DNA from: Alteribacter aurantiacus DSM 18675
GTDB lineage: Bacteria > Bacillota > Bacilli > Bacillales > Salisediminibacteriaceae
Assembly (NCBI RefSeq): GCF_000429705.1
Contig: NZ_KE386942.1
Span: 567,492 to 631,491, forward strand
Reading direction: 5' to 3'
Length of the DNA: 64,000 nucleotides
The position numbers and the translations under genes are program-made. Under the pieces are notes generated by a model. The model worked only from the letters and a program-made list of their open reading frames with translations. It was not told the origin of the DNA and made no database searches. Below, in pieces: positions 1 to 8,313 of this stretch. Each line of letters opens with the position of its first letter. Positions within the stretch are counted from its first letter, which is position 1.

Positions 1-1
1 A

Positions 2-70
2 TATTGTAATGACCGTGAGGGGTATACAAAAGCAAAAACAGAATTTATCAATAAGGTACTAGTTAACTAA
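2..70 (+). CDS. 3' end of a truncated unknown CDS
   Basis: An open frame runs in from the window edge and ends ...FINKVLVN at a TAA at 68-70, overlapping the stop of the convergent gene by a few bases. Only about 22 residues are visible, so no family can be named. It may simply be open sequence. Confidence 0.3.
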   Translation, partial: YCNDREGYTKAKTEFINKVLVN

Positions 71-354
71 AGGGTGTTAAAAGCTCCTCTAGAAAAGACA
101 AACTCAGAGCAAAAAACTGTTTCCACCTTATCAACTATCCCAAAAAGCACCATACTGATGAGCAGAATGAAGATGACTATGATGATTGAACTGCTATCCC
201 TTAGAAAGAAATGATGGGTGATCGATACCAGTCCGTTGATATAGATGAGTACCATCAATGTCTGCTTCTTCCGATCATGCTTTTGTATAGAGTTAATGAT
301 TGAAAAACCAAACAAAGCCATCGATAAAAAGAATAACCCTACTCCAAGCCCCAT
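67..354 (-). CDS. small integral membrane protein, unknown
   Basis: A 95-residue protein with three strongly hydrophobic stretches (about residues 3-20, 33-50 and 56-74) separated by short charged loops such as KHDRKK. The ATG at 354 is preceded by a good RBS, GGGAGGG, on the minus strand. I do not recognise the family. It lies about 90 bp downstream of the potassium-channel gene on the same strand, so the two may be co-transcribed. Confidence 0.55.
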   Translation of the reverse strand: MGLGVGLFFLSMALFGFSIINSIQKHDRKKQTLMVLIYINGLVSITHHFFLRDSSSIIIVIFILLISMVLFGIVDKVETVFCSEFVFSRGAFNTL

Positions 355-420
355 CGGTTCTTCACCCTCCCCTTTTCTTTGCCAGATACTGTGGTCCAGT
401 TCTTCTGCTTCATCTTAAAA

Positions 421-442
421 AGGAAGCGAAAGAACCGTCCCC
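421..442. repeat. REP-like GAACCGTCCC palindrome half
   Basis: Carries GGAAGCG...GAACCGTCCCC, the motif seen again at 2124, 4637, 6885, 20123 and 28164. This copy is a half-site between two membrane-protein genes. Confidence 0.45.
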
Positions 443-445
443 ACC

Positions 446-847
446 TTACTCCTCCTCTCTACCACTCAATGCCTTCATAAAGTACGCTGCAGGCAGAAGA
501 AGGCCAAGACCAGCCTGTATCAAAGCAAAGAATCGGGTGCTTCCAACAGGAACAAGATCGCCGTAGCCAACGGAGAGAATCGTTACTCCGCTGAAGTACA
601 GCATGGTCAAAAACGTATGTTCCGCTGGCTCCCCGGTCGGATCATTTATTCTTAACACGACTTCATTGAATGACAACACATAGTAAAGCACCGCGAAACC
701 GAGTGTTACGCCCAGGAGCACAAAAAATAACTTATAAAACATGGCAGAATCGAAGTAGCTTTTTTTATATGATTTATGGGTAAAAAAATAATAGAGATTC
801 GTAGCGATAAAAAGAATCGTTATGCCTATTAGAATGGTTGATACCAT
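446..847 (-). CDS. two-TM potassium channel (ion_trans_2 type)
   Basis: A 133-residue membrane protein with an N-terminal TM segment (about 3-22), a second TM (about 36-60), a pore loop with the selectivity filter SVGYGD at 92-97, and a final TM (about 103-125). GYGD is the K+ filter signature. There is no RCK/TrkA_N regulatory domain, so this is a minimal channel. The frame is open back to 985, but I chose the ATG at 847: homology-like sequence starts there and a GAGGGGAG motif lies about 13 nt upstream, although that spacing is long. The extra upstream residues do not look membrane-like or conserved. Confidence 0.8.
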   Translation of the reverse strand: MVSTILIGITILFIATNLYYFFTHKSYKKSYFDSAMFYKLFFVLLGVTLGFAVLYYVLSFNEVVLRINDPTGEPAEHTFLTMLYFSGVTILSVGYGDLVPVGSTRFFALIQAGLGLLLPAAYFMKALSGREEE

Positions 848-994
848 GTAGTGGAGCACACTCCCCTCTGTTCTCTCTACCCTCTTTCCTCTAAAGGATG
901 AAAGAAAACATGTTTCGCTACGGACCAACGGTTGGGGAAAAATGGCTGTTTTATGTTGATAGAATAACAGTTCCATTACATTCACGGGAGTCGG

Positions 995-1023
995 TTGACA
1001 CTATGTAAGCGCTTTTATACTGT
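995..1023 (+). promoter_or_regulatory. sigma-A promoter of the lipase gene
   Basis: A perfect -35 TTGACA (995-1000), a 17-bp spacer and a -10 TACTGT (1018-1023), about 50 bp before the lipase start. Confidence 0.7.
1004..1017 (+). promoter_or_regulatory. cre-like CcpA operator
   Basis: TGTAAGCGCTTTTA fits the cre consensus TGWAANCGNTNWCA at all but one position (T for the final C). It lies in the spacer between -35 and -10, where bound CcpA would block RNA polymerase. This suggests carbon catabolite repression of the lipase gene. Confidence 0.55.
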
Positions 1024-1074
1024 AGGATGAATAAGCAAACCTAGTATACTCACAAAAAAGGAAGGGGATAAGAT

Positions 1075-1929
1075 GTGAAAAGCTATACTTTGGGCTTCTT
1101 GAGTTTCGTATTCGTTTTGTTGTTGGTCGGACCGAATTTGGCAAATGCTGAATCTGATAAGGAATTTTTGATCGAACAAGGTACACCACCACCTGGAGCC
1201 AATGACCCCACATGTGAGCTTACCGAGGACAAGCCGAATCCGGTGATCCTTGTTCCCGGCACATTTGAGCGGAGTTCGCAAAACTGGCTGAAGCTATCTC
1301 CGGCACTTGCAAGTAAAGGGCACTGTGTATATGCATTAAACTATGGTTTCACACATGCAGGCGCCTCCACAAGACCAATCGAGCATTCTGCTGAGGAATT
1401 GAGGAGTTTCATAGAGAATGTAGTAGAGCTTACCGGCGCTGAACAGGTAGATATCGTTGGACATAGCCAAGGAGGCATGATGCCCCGCTACTATATTAAG
1501 AACCTTGGAGGAGCGGAGTATGTTGACAACCTTATCGCTTTTGTTCCCTCAAACCATGGAACCGATGGTCTTCTCGGTTTTAACCGCTTGACTTCAGATG
1601 TCTCAAACGTTGCATCCTGTATTGCCTGCCAGCAGCAACTAACCGGATCAGAGTTTCTGGAGAACTTGAACCACGGTAATGAAACCCCCGGCAATGTCTC
1701 TTACACCGTGATAACGACAAAAACCGATCAGGTTGTCGTCCCTTATGATTCTGCATTGCTGGATGGCCCTGCCGCCCAGGTATCCAACATCACCATACAA
1801 GACCACTATCCCTTAAACCTGGTAGGTCACCAAGGCATTGTATATGACCCATTGTCCTACAAATTTGTGTATGATGCACTTGATCATGATGGACCGGCTG
1901 ATGCGGGGAGGGCGGTTAGTAACGAATAA
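1075..1929 (+). CDS. secreted triacylglycerol lipase/esterase
   Basis: A 284-residue alpha/beta hydrolase starting at GTG 1075, behind an AAGGAAGGGG RBS. The N-terminus is a signal peptide with likely cleavage after ANA (residue 25). The mature protein has the oxyanion-loop stretch LVPGTF (about 59-64), the nucleophile elbow GHSQGG with Ser131, and a late GHQG that probably supplies the catalytic histidine. The pattern matches the lipase class 2 family (PF01674). Cysteines in CELT, GHCVY and SCIAC could form disulfides outside the cell. The gene has its own promoter with an overlapping cre site and ends at a strong hairpin. It is the last ordinary gene before the accessory region. Confidence 0.85.
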   Translation: MKSYTLGFLSFVFVLLLVGPNLANAESDKEFLIEQGTPPPGANDPTCELTEDKPNPVILVPGTFERSSQNWLKLSPALASKGHCVYALNYGFTHAGASTRPIEHSAEELRSFIENVVELTGAEQVDIVGHSQGGMMPRYYIKNLGGAEYVDNLIAFVPSNHGTDGLLGFNRLTSDVSNVASCIACQQQLTGSEFLENLNHGNETPGNVSYTVITTKTDQVVVPYDSALLDGPAAQVSNITIQDHYPLNLVGHQGIVYDPLSYKFVYDALDHDGPADAGRAVSNE

Positions 1930-1960
1930 AAGCCTGTTTCTTTTACTCATCACAAAACAA

Positions 1961-2008
1961 AAACCCCCTCAATGGTTCTCTATTAATAGAGAGCATTGAG
2001 GGGGTTTT
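1961..2008. terminator. bidirectional terminator, groEL-terminator-like
   Basis: A long hairpin: AAACCCCCTCAATG pairs with CATTGAGGGGGTTT, with an inner CTCTAT/ATAGAG stem, flanked by A- and T-runs. It ends the lipase gene and belongs to the repeated hairpin family that includes the native groEL terminator. Confidence 0.8.
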
Positions 2009-2056
2009 ATCTATGCTTTTTGGTGCCGGAGGGATGAGCTTGATGTGAAGTTACAT
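1961..2056 (+). repeat. groEL-3'-end-like direct repeat, distal copy (R5)
   Basis: Hairpin, then GTTTTATCTA, then GCCGGAGGG, then TTGATGTGAAGTTACAT. The native groEL downstream sequence (30161-30260) has the same order of parts: hairpin, TTTTATCTAA, CCCGGAGGG, TGATGCAAAGCTTACAT. It probably marks the outer limit of the accessory region. Confidence 0.6.
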
Positions 2057-2123
2057 TTGAGGATGACGGCAGGAGTACTAATAAATGCCATCTGTTTCGT
2101 TTCCTATGCAGTAAATAGATTTT

Positions 2124-2163
2124 GGAAGCGTCAGAACCGTCCCGACACTTCTCCGACGCTTCT
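2124..2163. repeat. REP-like palindrome
   Basis: GGAAGCGTC...GACGCTTC with AACCGTCCC inside. It is related to copies at 4637-4663 and 6885-6920, and each lies next to a defence-type gene unit. Confidence 0.55.
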
Positions 2164-2190
2164 CATCAGATGGTGTTTTTTCGATGAAAA

Positions 2191-2233
2191 AACCCCTCAT
2201 CAATCTTTAATTAAAGAGATCAATGAGCGGGTT
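2191..2233. terminator. terminator hairpin
   Basis: AACCCCTCATCAATCT pairs imperfectly with AGATCAATGAGCGGGTT. It is of the same CCCCTCA/TGAGGGG type as the groEL terminator family and lies about 60 bp past the end of the 521-aa gene. The interval 1930-2293 otherwise holds only a doubtful 68-codon frame. Confidence 0.5.
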
Positions 2234-2293
2234 ATCTCATACAGCTTTTAACCCTTGCTTATAAGCCAGCTTAAGCCAAGTCACATTCTCACC

Positions 2294-3859
2294 TCAAACA
2301 TAACCTATTCTATTAACTCCAATTACGCCTCTCCGTAATACTTTTATGCTAACTGTTTCATACTTAAATTCATTAAGCAAAAATTTCCTTGGCTCAAATA
2401 CATTATAGTGAAATTGGTTGTAGTTTAGCTCCTCAAAATCAAAAATATCAATTCCGATTTCTTTAAGTATTTCTTTGGGTAATTGATAATTTTGATCTAC
2501 TACCCCAAACATTGTAAATCCATTCTCAATACAAAAGGAAATGTAAGTATTATAAGAAACTGTATGTAAAATATCCCCTACAATGGAACCTAAAAAGCTT
2601 CCTAACATATACCCAAACAGAGGTATATTAATAAGCCCTTGTGTAATCCCACCTAAAACTAACGAGCAAGTAGAAATGTATACTCCTTTTATTAAAGAAT
2701 TTATTAGTTCATCTTTAGTTAATTTTCCTACCGCAACAAAAAAAGCGTCCTTCATTACGTTGAGTGTCATTACTGTTACTGCACCAACTAATGCAGGACT
2801 GACATTTTTATAGGCTTCACCAAGAACACCTGCTTTACAGAAAGCTGTTATACTAGCTGAAATTGTTCCGCATACAAAGCTAAAAGATGTTCCTTTCAAA
2901 GCTAGAAATCCAATACTTTTAAATTGTCCTTCCTCTACTTCCCCATTTTTGATTAAATAATCTATTGCTTTGTATATTTCGGGAGCTGTTTTTAAGACAA
3001 TGGCAATAACTCCAGCTGTAATTCCAGCTTTAAATGATTGCTCAATTATATATCGGAAATCAATAAGATCTTTCGAAGTTAATCCAAAATTTTCTGGATC
3101 AAACGCTCCATCCTTACCTAATAGTGCTAATTTCTCAGACTGTGCTTTGGTTAGTGGAATAGACTCGCTTCCATTTGATGTGATTATTCTATCTTTTAAT
3201 AGCATTAATGTTTCTTCGTAACGTTTGACTTGTCCCGGCCTAATTATTGATTCTTTTATTATTTTCTTTTCTAACCATTGAATTGCCTGTTCTATTTGAT
3301 CGCTAGGAACAATTCGTATTTGTCCTTTGTATAATGGGTCATTAACTACCGTTGTGTCCTCATACCCCCTTTTTGCCAAATACTCTTCTAAAGACTTAAA
3401 CGTTCGGTTATTGTTTATTGCTTTTGCTTTGTATTCTTCATACCGCTGAAAAACACTTTCTGATTGTGCTTTTGCACTAGCTTCCCCAGATTTAAAATAT
3501 TTCAGACCATAGTGTGACCCGTCATTACCTGTTATATCTGGAGAAACAAACTCTTTACTTCTATCAACAAAAGTTCTATCGCTTACTCTTTTAGAAGCAG
3601 CATCTATATTATGTGTTCCTGAATGCCAAAACTCTGCAACATCCCCTTTAAGTTGGGAAACATCTGTTTTATAATTGTTGAAAGAATTAATATTATTCTT
3701 TATATTATCAATCTCTTTTTGTATTGAGATAATATAATTAATGTTATTTTCATTTGTTTGACTAGTACCTAAATTGTTAGATGCATTTTGTTGAAATAAG
3801 TTATACCCTTTTTTAAAATTATCCACCTTATGACCCCTTTGATGGTGAGCTATAACCAT
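2294..3859 (-). CDS. unknown membrane protein, second gene of a two-gene module
   Basis: A 521-residue protein I cannot assign. Residues 1-65 are Asn/Gln-rich and probably coiled-coil. Residues 70-225 form a soluble region with a distinctive block, QLKGDVAEFWHSGTHNIDA (69-87). Residues about 275-430 hold several glycine- and alanine-rich hydrophobic segments, including a GYMLGSFLGSIVGD stretch, suggesting a membrane-inserting or pore-like part. The ATG at 3859 follows AAAGGA by 6 nt and lies 3 nt after the preceding gene, so the pair is probably translationally coupled. A GTG at 3826 with AAAGGGG upstream is an alternative start. The context (DUF262 nuclease, R-M) suggests a defence or toxin role by inference only. 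Confidence 0.7.
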   Translation of the reverse strand: MVIAHHQRGHKVDNFKKGYNLFQQNASNNLGTSQTNENNINYIISIQKEIDNIKNNINSFNNYKTDVSQLKGDVAEFWHSGTHNIDAASKRVSDRTFVDRSKEFVSPDITGNDGSHYGLKYFKSGEASAKAQSESVFQRYEEYKAKAINNNRTFKSLEEYLAKRGYEDTTVVNDPLYKGQIRIVPSDQIEQAIQWLEKKIIKESIIRPGQVKRYEETLMLLKDRIITSNGSESIPLTKAQSEKLALLGKDGAFDPENFGLTSKDLIDFRYIIEQSFKAGITAGVIAIVLKTAPEIYKAIDYLIKNGEVEEGQFKSIGFLALKGTSFSFVCGTISASITAFCKAGVLGEAYKNVSPALVGAVTVMTLNVMKDAFFVAVGKLTKDELINSLIKGVYISTCSLVLGGITQGLINIPLFGYMLGSFLGSIVGDILHTVSYNTYISFCIENGFTMFGVVDQNYQLPKEILKEIGIDIFDFEELNYNQFHYNVFEPRKFLLNEFKYETVSIKVLRRGVIGVNRIGYV

Positions 3860-3862
3860 ACA

Positions 3863-4519
3863 TTATCCTTTATTATGTATTTCAAGCCATCTTTTTGCAT
3901 CTCCATTTATAAAAAATAGGTCTGCACTTATTGCAGTAGCTATCTTATTTAAGTTGTTCTTAGATATTAATTCCCAAGCAACGAAAACCGGTAATGCACC
4001 AAATTTAACAAAAGGAACAAATAAAAATAATGCCAATAAGTTTGGATTAGCGCCTGTAATAGGTCCTGTAAATAGCTCTTTATTATTATTTAACAATTTA
4101 TTTTCTTCAACGATAGAGACAAACCTTTCTTTATTTCGTCCAATATCTTGTGCAAAAATTAAAGCTTTTTTACCGTCATAGCCATAAAATAAGCCACCGT
4201 CTTTGTGTTGCAAATCTATAAAACTTAAATAATCTTTAGTTAAATTATTCTCACTCTTGTTTCCAATTGTTAATACCCAATTTCCTTTGGAATTAATATT
4301 CACTTCATTTTGTGTATATTGCTTTATAGACCAATATACAGCGTTACATTTATCTAACTTAGATAATTGATGAACTAATTTTCTAGCAATACCTCGATGT
4401 TTATTAGGGGCAACAACGATTATTTTCTTTTCCTCAGTAGCTTCAAACACGGATATCTTCCCCTTATCACCCTTATTGATTGTAAAATTTCCCAAACGTC
4501 TTTCGATAATATCCATCAT
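3863..4519 (-). CDS. unknown protein, first gene of the two-gene module
   Basis: A 218-residue protein of unknown family. The N-terminal about 125 residues look globular with a Rossmann-like beta-alpha rhythm (KKIIVVAPNKHRGIARKLV, then WVLTIGNKSEN, then KKALIFAQD). A hydrophobic stretch lies at about 160-186 (LLALFLFVPFVKFGALPVFV). It could be a sensor or chaperone for the larger membrane partner downstream. The start ATGATG has no strong RBS (GACCTG upstream), so the first codon is uncertain. The base composition is AT-rich, as in the rest of the island. Confidence 0.65.
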   Translation of the reverse strand: MMDIIERRLGNFTINKGDKGKISVFEATEEKKIIVVAPNKHRGIARKLVHQLSKLDKCNAVYWSIKQYTQNEVNINSKGNWVLTIGNKSENNLTKDYLSFIDLQHKDGGLFYGYDGKKALIFAQDIGRNKERFVSIVEENKLLNNNKELFTGPITGANPNLLALFLFVPFVKFGALPVFVAWELISKNNLNKIATAISADLFFINGDAKRWLEIHNKG

Positions 4520-4636
4520 CAGGTCGTAAAATAAACAATACTTTATCCCTGTAAGTCAGAGAATACTTTAAATATGTTCAAGTGAAGGATACTATTGTCA
4601 CGCAGCTAAATGCTCTGGCAGTGACGAGAGATTTGG

Positions 4637-4663
4637 GAAGCGTCAGCACGGTTATGACGCTTC
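4637..4663. repeat. perfect REP-like hairpin
   Basis: GAAGCGTCA, a 9-nt loop, then TGACGCTTC. It lies between the two-gene module and the stop of the DUF262 gene and may act as that gene's terminator. Confidence 0.6.
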
Positions 4664-4708
4664 TTGAAACGAAATCCAGATTAGTTATAGACCTTGAAGC
4701 ATCACCAC

Positions 4709-6493
4709 TTAATCCACTTTTACTTTCGTCTTAACTTGAACATCTTCATCTATAAGCAGTTTTCTCAGCATGCCTCTAATCTTTTCATCTCTCTTTTCCA
4801 AGAATGCTTCAAAGTTGTCTAAAGAAAGATCTCCTTGTGGGATCAAATGCTTCGTTTTGTATTCTCTTTTTTCGTCTTCGGTTTCATAGGTTTCATCTAA
4901 CCATTCATCAAACATTTTGTTCGACTTCTCTTGATTAGGGACGCCTTCTAATAATTGAAGGTTGGATAGATAATCATAGTTCTCAACACAATACGCAGCC
5001 TGTTCCTCACTCAATCCTCTCTTTAACAGCTTTTTATGTGACCTCAAGATGCTTCTAGGATAGATGTGATCTTGATGGAAGAGATTTGAATAGTCAAGAT
5101 TCGGATAAAGCAAGGCCAACACCGAGAAGGTATATCTATTTCCATACTTGCTCCACAGCAAGTTCTCAATCTCTTCTTCTGAAAAACGAAGACTTTTATT
5201 TGTGACCCGTAGGTTATTCCGGATTTCAGTAAACGGAAACTCATCATTGTATTGCTTGATCACTTCTCGAATCGGCTTTAATACGTTATCCGGTTGCCCA
5301 CCGAAGATTCTTTTCAATAATGCAATCGTGGTAAATTGCTGAACCTTTTTTCGATCTTCTCTGTACCGAGAAGACTCAACAAAGTTATGCGGATTTTCTC
5401 TTTTGTAAAGATAATAGGCAATCGGAATAATTACGTAATTTGCCGTTAACGTCTTGTAATTAAATCCGAAGCTTGAGACCAGTTGCACAGCCAGTCGAAT
5501 AGCTTGGGAGATTTGATCCCACTCTTCTTCAATCTTCCCCATAGCAACCGTATTAAAGTTATCCACTTTAAAGGCGATATCATTGAAATCACAAAGAACC
5601 AAACACGTTTTTAAAACCAAGTCTTTGTTAAAGTCAAAGCCATCCCCCATGTTATTAATTTCATCTACCAATGACGTGATGGCTTTCCTAGCATCTTTAT
5701 TTTCCCATTGCGCCGTCGCGATGGATAAAAGTAAGTCGGAATAACTAAGCACCGTTCCACCGCTATTTACCCTAATAAAGATATTCAATACTTTATCCAG
5801 TGTCTGGGATCGTTCTAGATAATAATTGATACTTGGTGTGTCGTGGATCGCTTTATACAGTTCATGAAGCGTTTTGTTCGCGTACTTCGCCTTCTCTTTT
5901 TCCACAAGGTTCAGTTGGTGTTCATATATGTACTCGTTGATTTCATAAGGATCACTAAGGTTTAAAATCTCACCTACTTCGAACCAATAAGAGCTCTCAC
6001 TACGTCTGGCAGCCTCGTCTTCGGTTAAGAATTTAAAATGATACGTCATGTCGTAGGACTCGTCATATTTCTTCAAGAGGTTTAAGTATAGCTTTCGGTT
6101 AGGATATGCCCGGTCATTGTCCATTCGTTTCCTAGGAAGCTTATACGAATAGCTCCCTTTCAGGCCAATATATAAGGATGTGAGTCTCTGCTGGCCGTCC
6201 AGGATGGCATTGATGTCCTCCTCTCCACGAACATCAGCCTCTACATTATGAGTATTGTCCCTTTCATGATAATCTCTTAAAAACTCATAGAACTTGAACT
6301 TATCAATGTTCTCTTTGTTTACATACCAAAAAAGAAATGCCCCTACCGGATACCCGCGAAGCAAAGAATCAAACAGCTTTTCAATCTGTTCTGTGTCCCA
6401 AACAAACTCCCTTTGAATGGATGGTAAAAGATATTTCTTTCTATGTATGTCGTTTATTACTTCCTTTATTGTAAGTGGTCTTTCAAATGCCAT
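4709..6493 (-). CDS. GmrSD-like DUF262/DUF1524 nuclease
   Basis: A 594-residue protein. The N-terminal DUF262 domain shows QREFVW (27-32) and DGQQR (99-103), the ParB-like NTPase signature of GmrS. The C-terminal DUF1524 part has FHQDHIYP with HIYP at 476-479, the His-Me-finger nuclease motif, followed by YDYLSNLQLL and a conserved N..K. A single-chain DUF262-DUF1524 protein is typical of type IV, modification-dependent restriction (GmrSD, BrxU and SspE relatives). I set the start at the ATG at 6493 because it follows a perfect AGGAGG; the frame stays open to 6595 but without an RBS. The target modification cannot be read from sequence. Confidence 0.88.
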   Translation of the reverse strand: MAFERPLTIKEVINDIHRKKYLLPSIQREFVWDTEQIEKLFDSLLRGYPVGAFLFWYVNKENIDKFKFYEFLRDYHERDNTHNVEADVRGEEDINAILDGQQRLTSLYIGLKGSYSYKLPRKRMDNDRAYPNRKLYLNLLKKYDESYDMTYHFKFLTEDEAARRSESSYWFEVGEILNLSDPYEINEYIYEHQLNLVEKEKAKYANKTLHELYKAIHDTPSINYYLERSQTLDKVLNIFIRVNSGGTVLSYSDLLLSIATAQWENKDARKAITSLVDEINNMGDGFDFNKDLVLKTCLVLCDFNDIAFKVDNFNTVAMGKIEEEWDQISQAIRLAVQLVSSFGFNYKTLTANYVIIPIAYYLYKRENPHNFVESSRYREDRKKVQQFTTIALLKRIFGGQPDNVLKPIREVIKQYNDEFPFTEIRNNLRVTNKSLRFSEEEIENLLWSKYGNRYTFSVLALLYPNLDYSNLFHQDHIYPRSILRSHKKLLKRGLSEEQAAYCVENYDYLSNLQLLEGVPNQEKSNKMFDEWLDETYETEDEKREYKTKHLIPQGDLSLDNFEAFLEKRDEKIRGMLRKLLIDEDVQVKTKVKVD

Positions 6494-7045
6494 CGTTTTA
6501 CCTCCTGTTTTCGTTTGTAGAATCTCCCTAAACTTATTTCGACATTGCGAGGGCACTTCCTTCAATCGGATTTTAGCTAGGGGATTGTCTTTCACTTTAA
6601 ATACGTAAAAAGCACATCCTTAGTTATCTCACAAGGATGTGCTTTTATATGGTTACAAACAAATTGTCTACAATTATTTATTCCATTCTGTCGAGCTGAA
6701 TGTGAGGAATTCAGAATATAGGTTAAGGGGATATAAGGGAGATGCCGGCTATAAATAAATCACAAAAGAATGCTGATCTCTTTTAGAATTAAAAGAAGTC
6801 AACATTTTTTGCAACTGGGAGTAGAGGAATCGCAACTCCCTAATCTTTTTGGATATATTTAAGACCAACTGAATTTGACAACGTATGGAAGTGTTGGGAT
6901 CGTCCTGACGCTTCTCCTAGTTAGATAGATTTTCTTAAACATTCAATAAAACTAATGGGAAATAACATAAAAAAATAAATTCAGAAGGTTATTATAATAA
7001 TTTGGTGAATTCTATTAATAAATAATATAGAAGGTTGATGGTTTT
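6494..7045. other. 552-bp gap with one terminator and a REP remnant
   Basis: Holds a perfect hairpin at 6608-6646 and a REP-like remnant at 6885-6920. The last 90 bp are very AT-rich and should contain the promoter of the HEPN-motif gene. I see no further gene. Confidence 0.5.
6608..6646. terminator. bidirectional terminator
   Basis: AAAAGCACATCCTT pairs perfectly with AAGGATGTGCTTTT across an 11-nt loop. It lies upstream of the DUF262 gene and insulates it from neighbouring transcription. Confidence 0.75.
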
Positions 7046-7435
7046 ATGATAATTCAAGTAGACTCTAAACAGTTAGCCCAAGCATATGAAATGTTATGTG
7101 AAATTGAAGTGGGTCTCAAAAATTTATATGCTACCCACATCATATATTCAAACAATTCGCAACTGAACATACATAAATTCACTTACTTTCAGTTAATCCA
7201 TAATATTAGTGACAACTCGAGTGTTTCTAGTTTCTTCACCCAAGATCAACTTAACCAATTATTACACTTAAGATCAATTCGTAATAAGGTATGTCATATG
7301 AGACCAATTACTAGAATGGAATTAAGTAAAATTAGAAGCTGTCATTTAATAGTCAAAACTATAAGTAAAGATTTAAATCAAAGGAATCAATTTCATTTTG
7401 AAACATGTAAATTACAAAAACATAATAGAATATAG
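7046..7435 (+). CDS. small HEPN-motif protein
   Basis: A 129-residue protein, the only plus-strand gene in this part of the island. It is mostly helical, with an RNKVCH motif at 79-84 inside LRSIRNKVCHMRPIT. This is the Rx4H (often RNxxxH) signature of HEPN ribonuclease and Abi-like proteins. GAAGG lies about 10 nt before the ATG at 7046. It converges on the small endonuclease gene, with stop codons only about 8 bp apart. A role as an RNA-cleaving abortive-infection effector or toxin is inferred from the motif; the rest of the protein matches nothing I recognise. Confidence 0.65.
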   Translation: MIIQVDSKQLAQAYEMLCEIEVGLKNLYATHIIYSNNSQLNIHKFTYFQLIHNISDNSSVSSFFTQDQLNQLLHLRSIRNKVCHMRPITRMELSKIRSCHLIVKTISKDLNQRNQFHFETCKLQKHNRI

Positions 7436-7442
7436 CAATTTA

Positions 7443-8117
7443 TTATTTCCTTTGATATATTACGTTATACCTCCACATATGCCCAGGTTTAGCTGTAACG
7501 GCATCCATTTTAAACCTAATATTTGGGCGTAATTTTCCTTTACCTATATTTTTTCCTGGATATAAAATTGCAGCACCAAAAGTTGAGCTAAACTGCCCAT
7601 TTGGTATACTCATAAAAGCAATCTCTTCTATCAGATTGTTTTTACTATAGGTAATTCTTACTGCATAGGTTAGGTTGGGGATCTGACCAAAGCGAGTATG
7701 CTTTTCATAATGCCTTAGGTTTGCACTCCAGCCTTTCCCTTTCACAATATAGTTCTTTCTAGAGCAATACGATGATTGGTTTTTTTGTAAAGCAATCCTT
7801 TTAGCCTTAAAGTCACCGTCTGATTTCTTTATGGTCTTAACTTCTAAATGCAATATTCCATCTCCAACTTCAAAACAGCTATCACTTGAGCTTCCCATAG
7901 ATGCTATATTCCAACCCTGATAACGATCAATTATTCCTTCAATAATATTTTGGGCCCCTTTTTGTATTGGGTTGGATATTCCAGATGGATATAAAGGTAT
8001 GTTTGCCTGACTGTATAATTGATTAATTATTTCTCCTAAATGCTCTTCGAGTAATTTTTTTAATATAAAAAAATACTTTTTCTCAATTTTAACTAGCTCC
8101 TTATTATCTAGTACCAT
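7443..8117 (-). CDS. PD-(D/E)XK type II restriction endonuclease, copy 1
   Basis: A 224-residue protein with the catalytic pattern D79 ... E92-V-K94 within SSSDSCFEVGDGILHLEVKT. It shares several blocks in order with the endonuclease-like gene at 9875-10678: SDxxFEVxD..., NQxSY, LTYxxxIxY, (M/I)PNG and GKNIxK. The two therefore look like diverged paralogues. They flank one 5-methylcytosine methyltransferase, all on the minus strand, and this copy is last. The start at 8117 has GAGGAGG about 7 nt upstream. The recognition site is unknown. Confidence 0.75.
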   Translation of the reverse strand: MVLDNKELVKIEKKYFFILKKLLEEHLGEIINQLYSQANIPLYPSGISNPIQKGAQNIIEGIIDRYQGWNIASMGSSSDSCFEVGDGILHLEVKTIKKSDGDFKAKRIALQKNQSSYCSRKNYIVKGKGWSANLRHYEKHTRFGQIPNLTYAVRITYSKNNLIEEIAFMSIPNGQFSSTFGAAILYPGKNIGKGKLRPNIRFKMDAVTAKPGHMWRYNVIYQRK

Positions 8118-8235
8118 TAAGAAGTTACCTCCTCTTCAAATATAATTAATATGTTAAGTATATCAATCCACACACATTTTTGCATAAATTTTACATTATT
8201 TACAGAATGACTAAAATCAAACCATTAAATATAAA

Positions 8236-8290
8236 TAAAAAAATACACCCCTCTACATAGTACTGAATAGGTACCTTTCAAGTGGTGTAT
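8236..8290 (-). terminator. terminator after the methyltransferase gene
   Basis: On the minus strand, ATACACC and GGTGTAT enclose a long loop and are followed by a run of seven T. It separates the methyltransferase from the downstream endonuclease. Confidence 0.5.
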
Positions 8291-8313
8291 AAGAGTTTAT
8301 AGTTATTCATTTC

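Noticed and set aside
2045..2251. 68-codon plus-strand frame
   Set aside because: It runs through a groEL-like repeat, a REP-like palindrome and a terminator; no recognisable protein.
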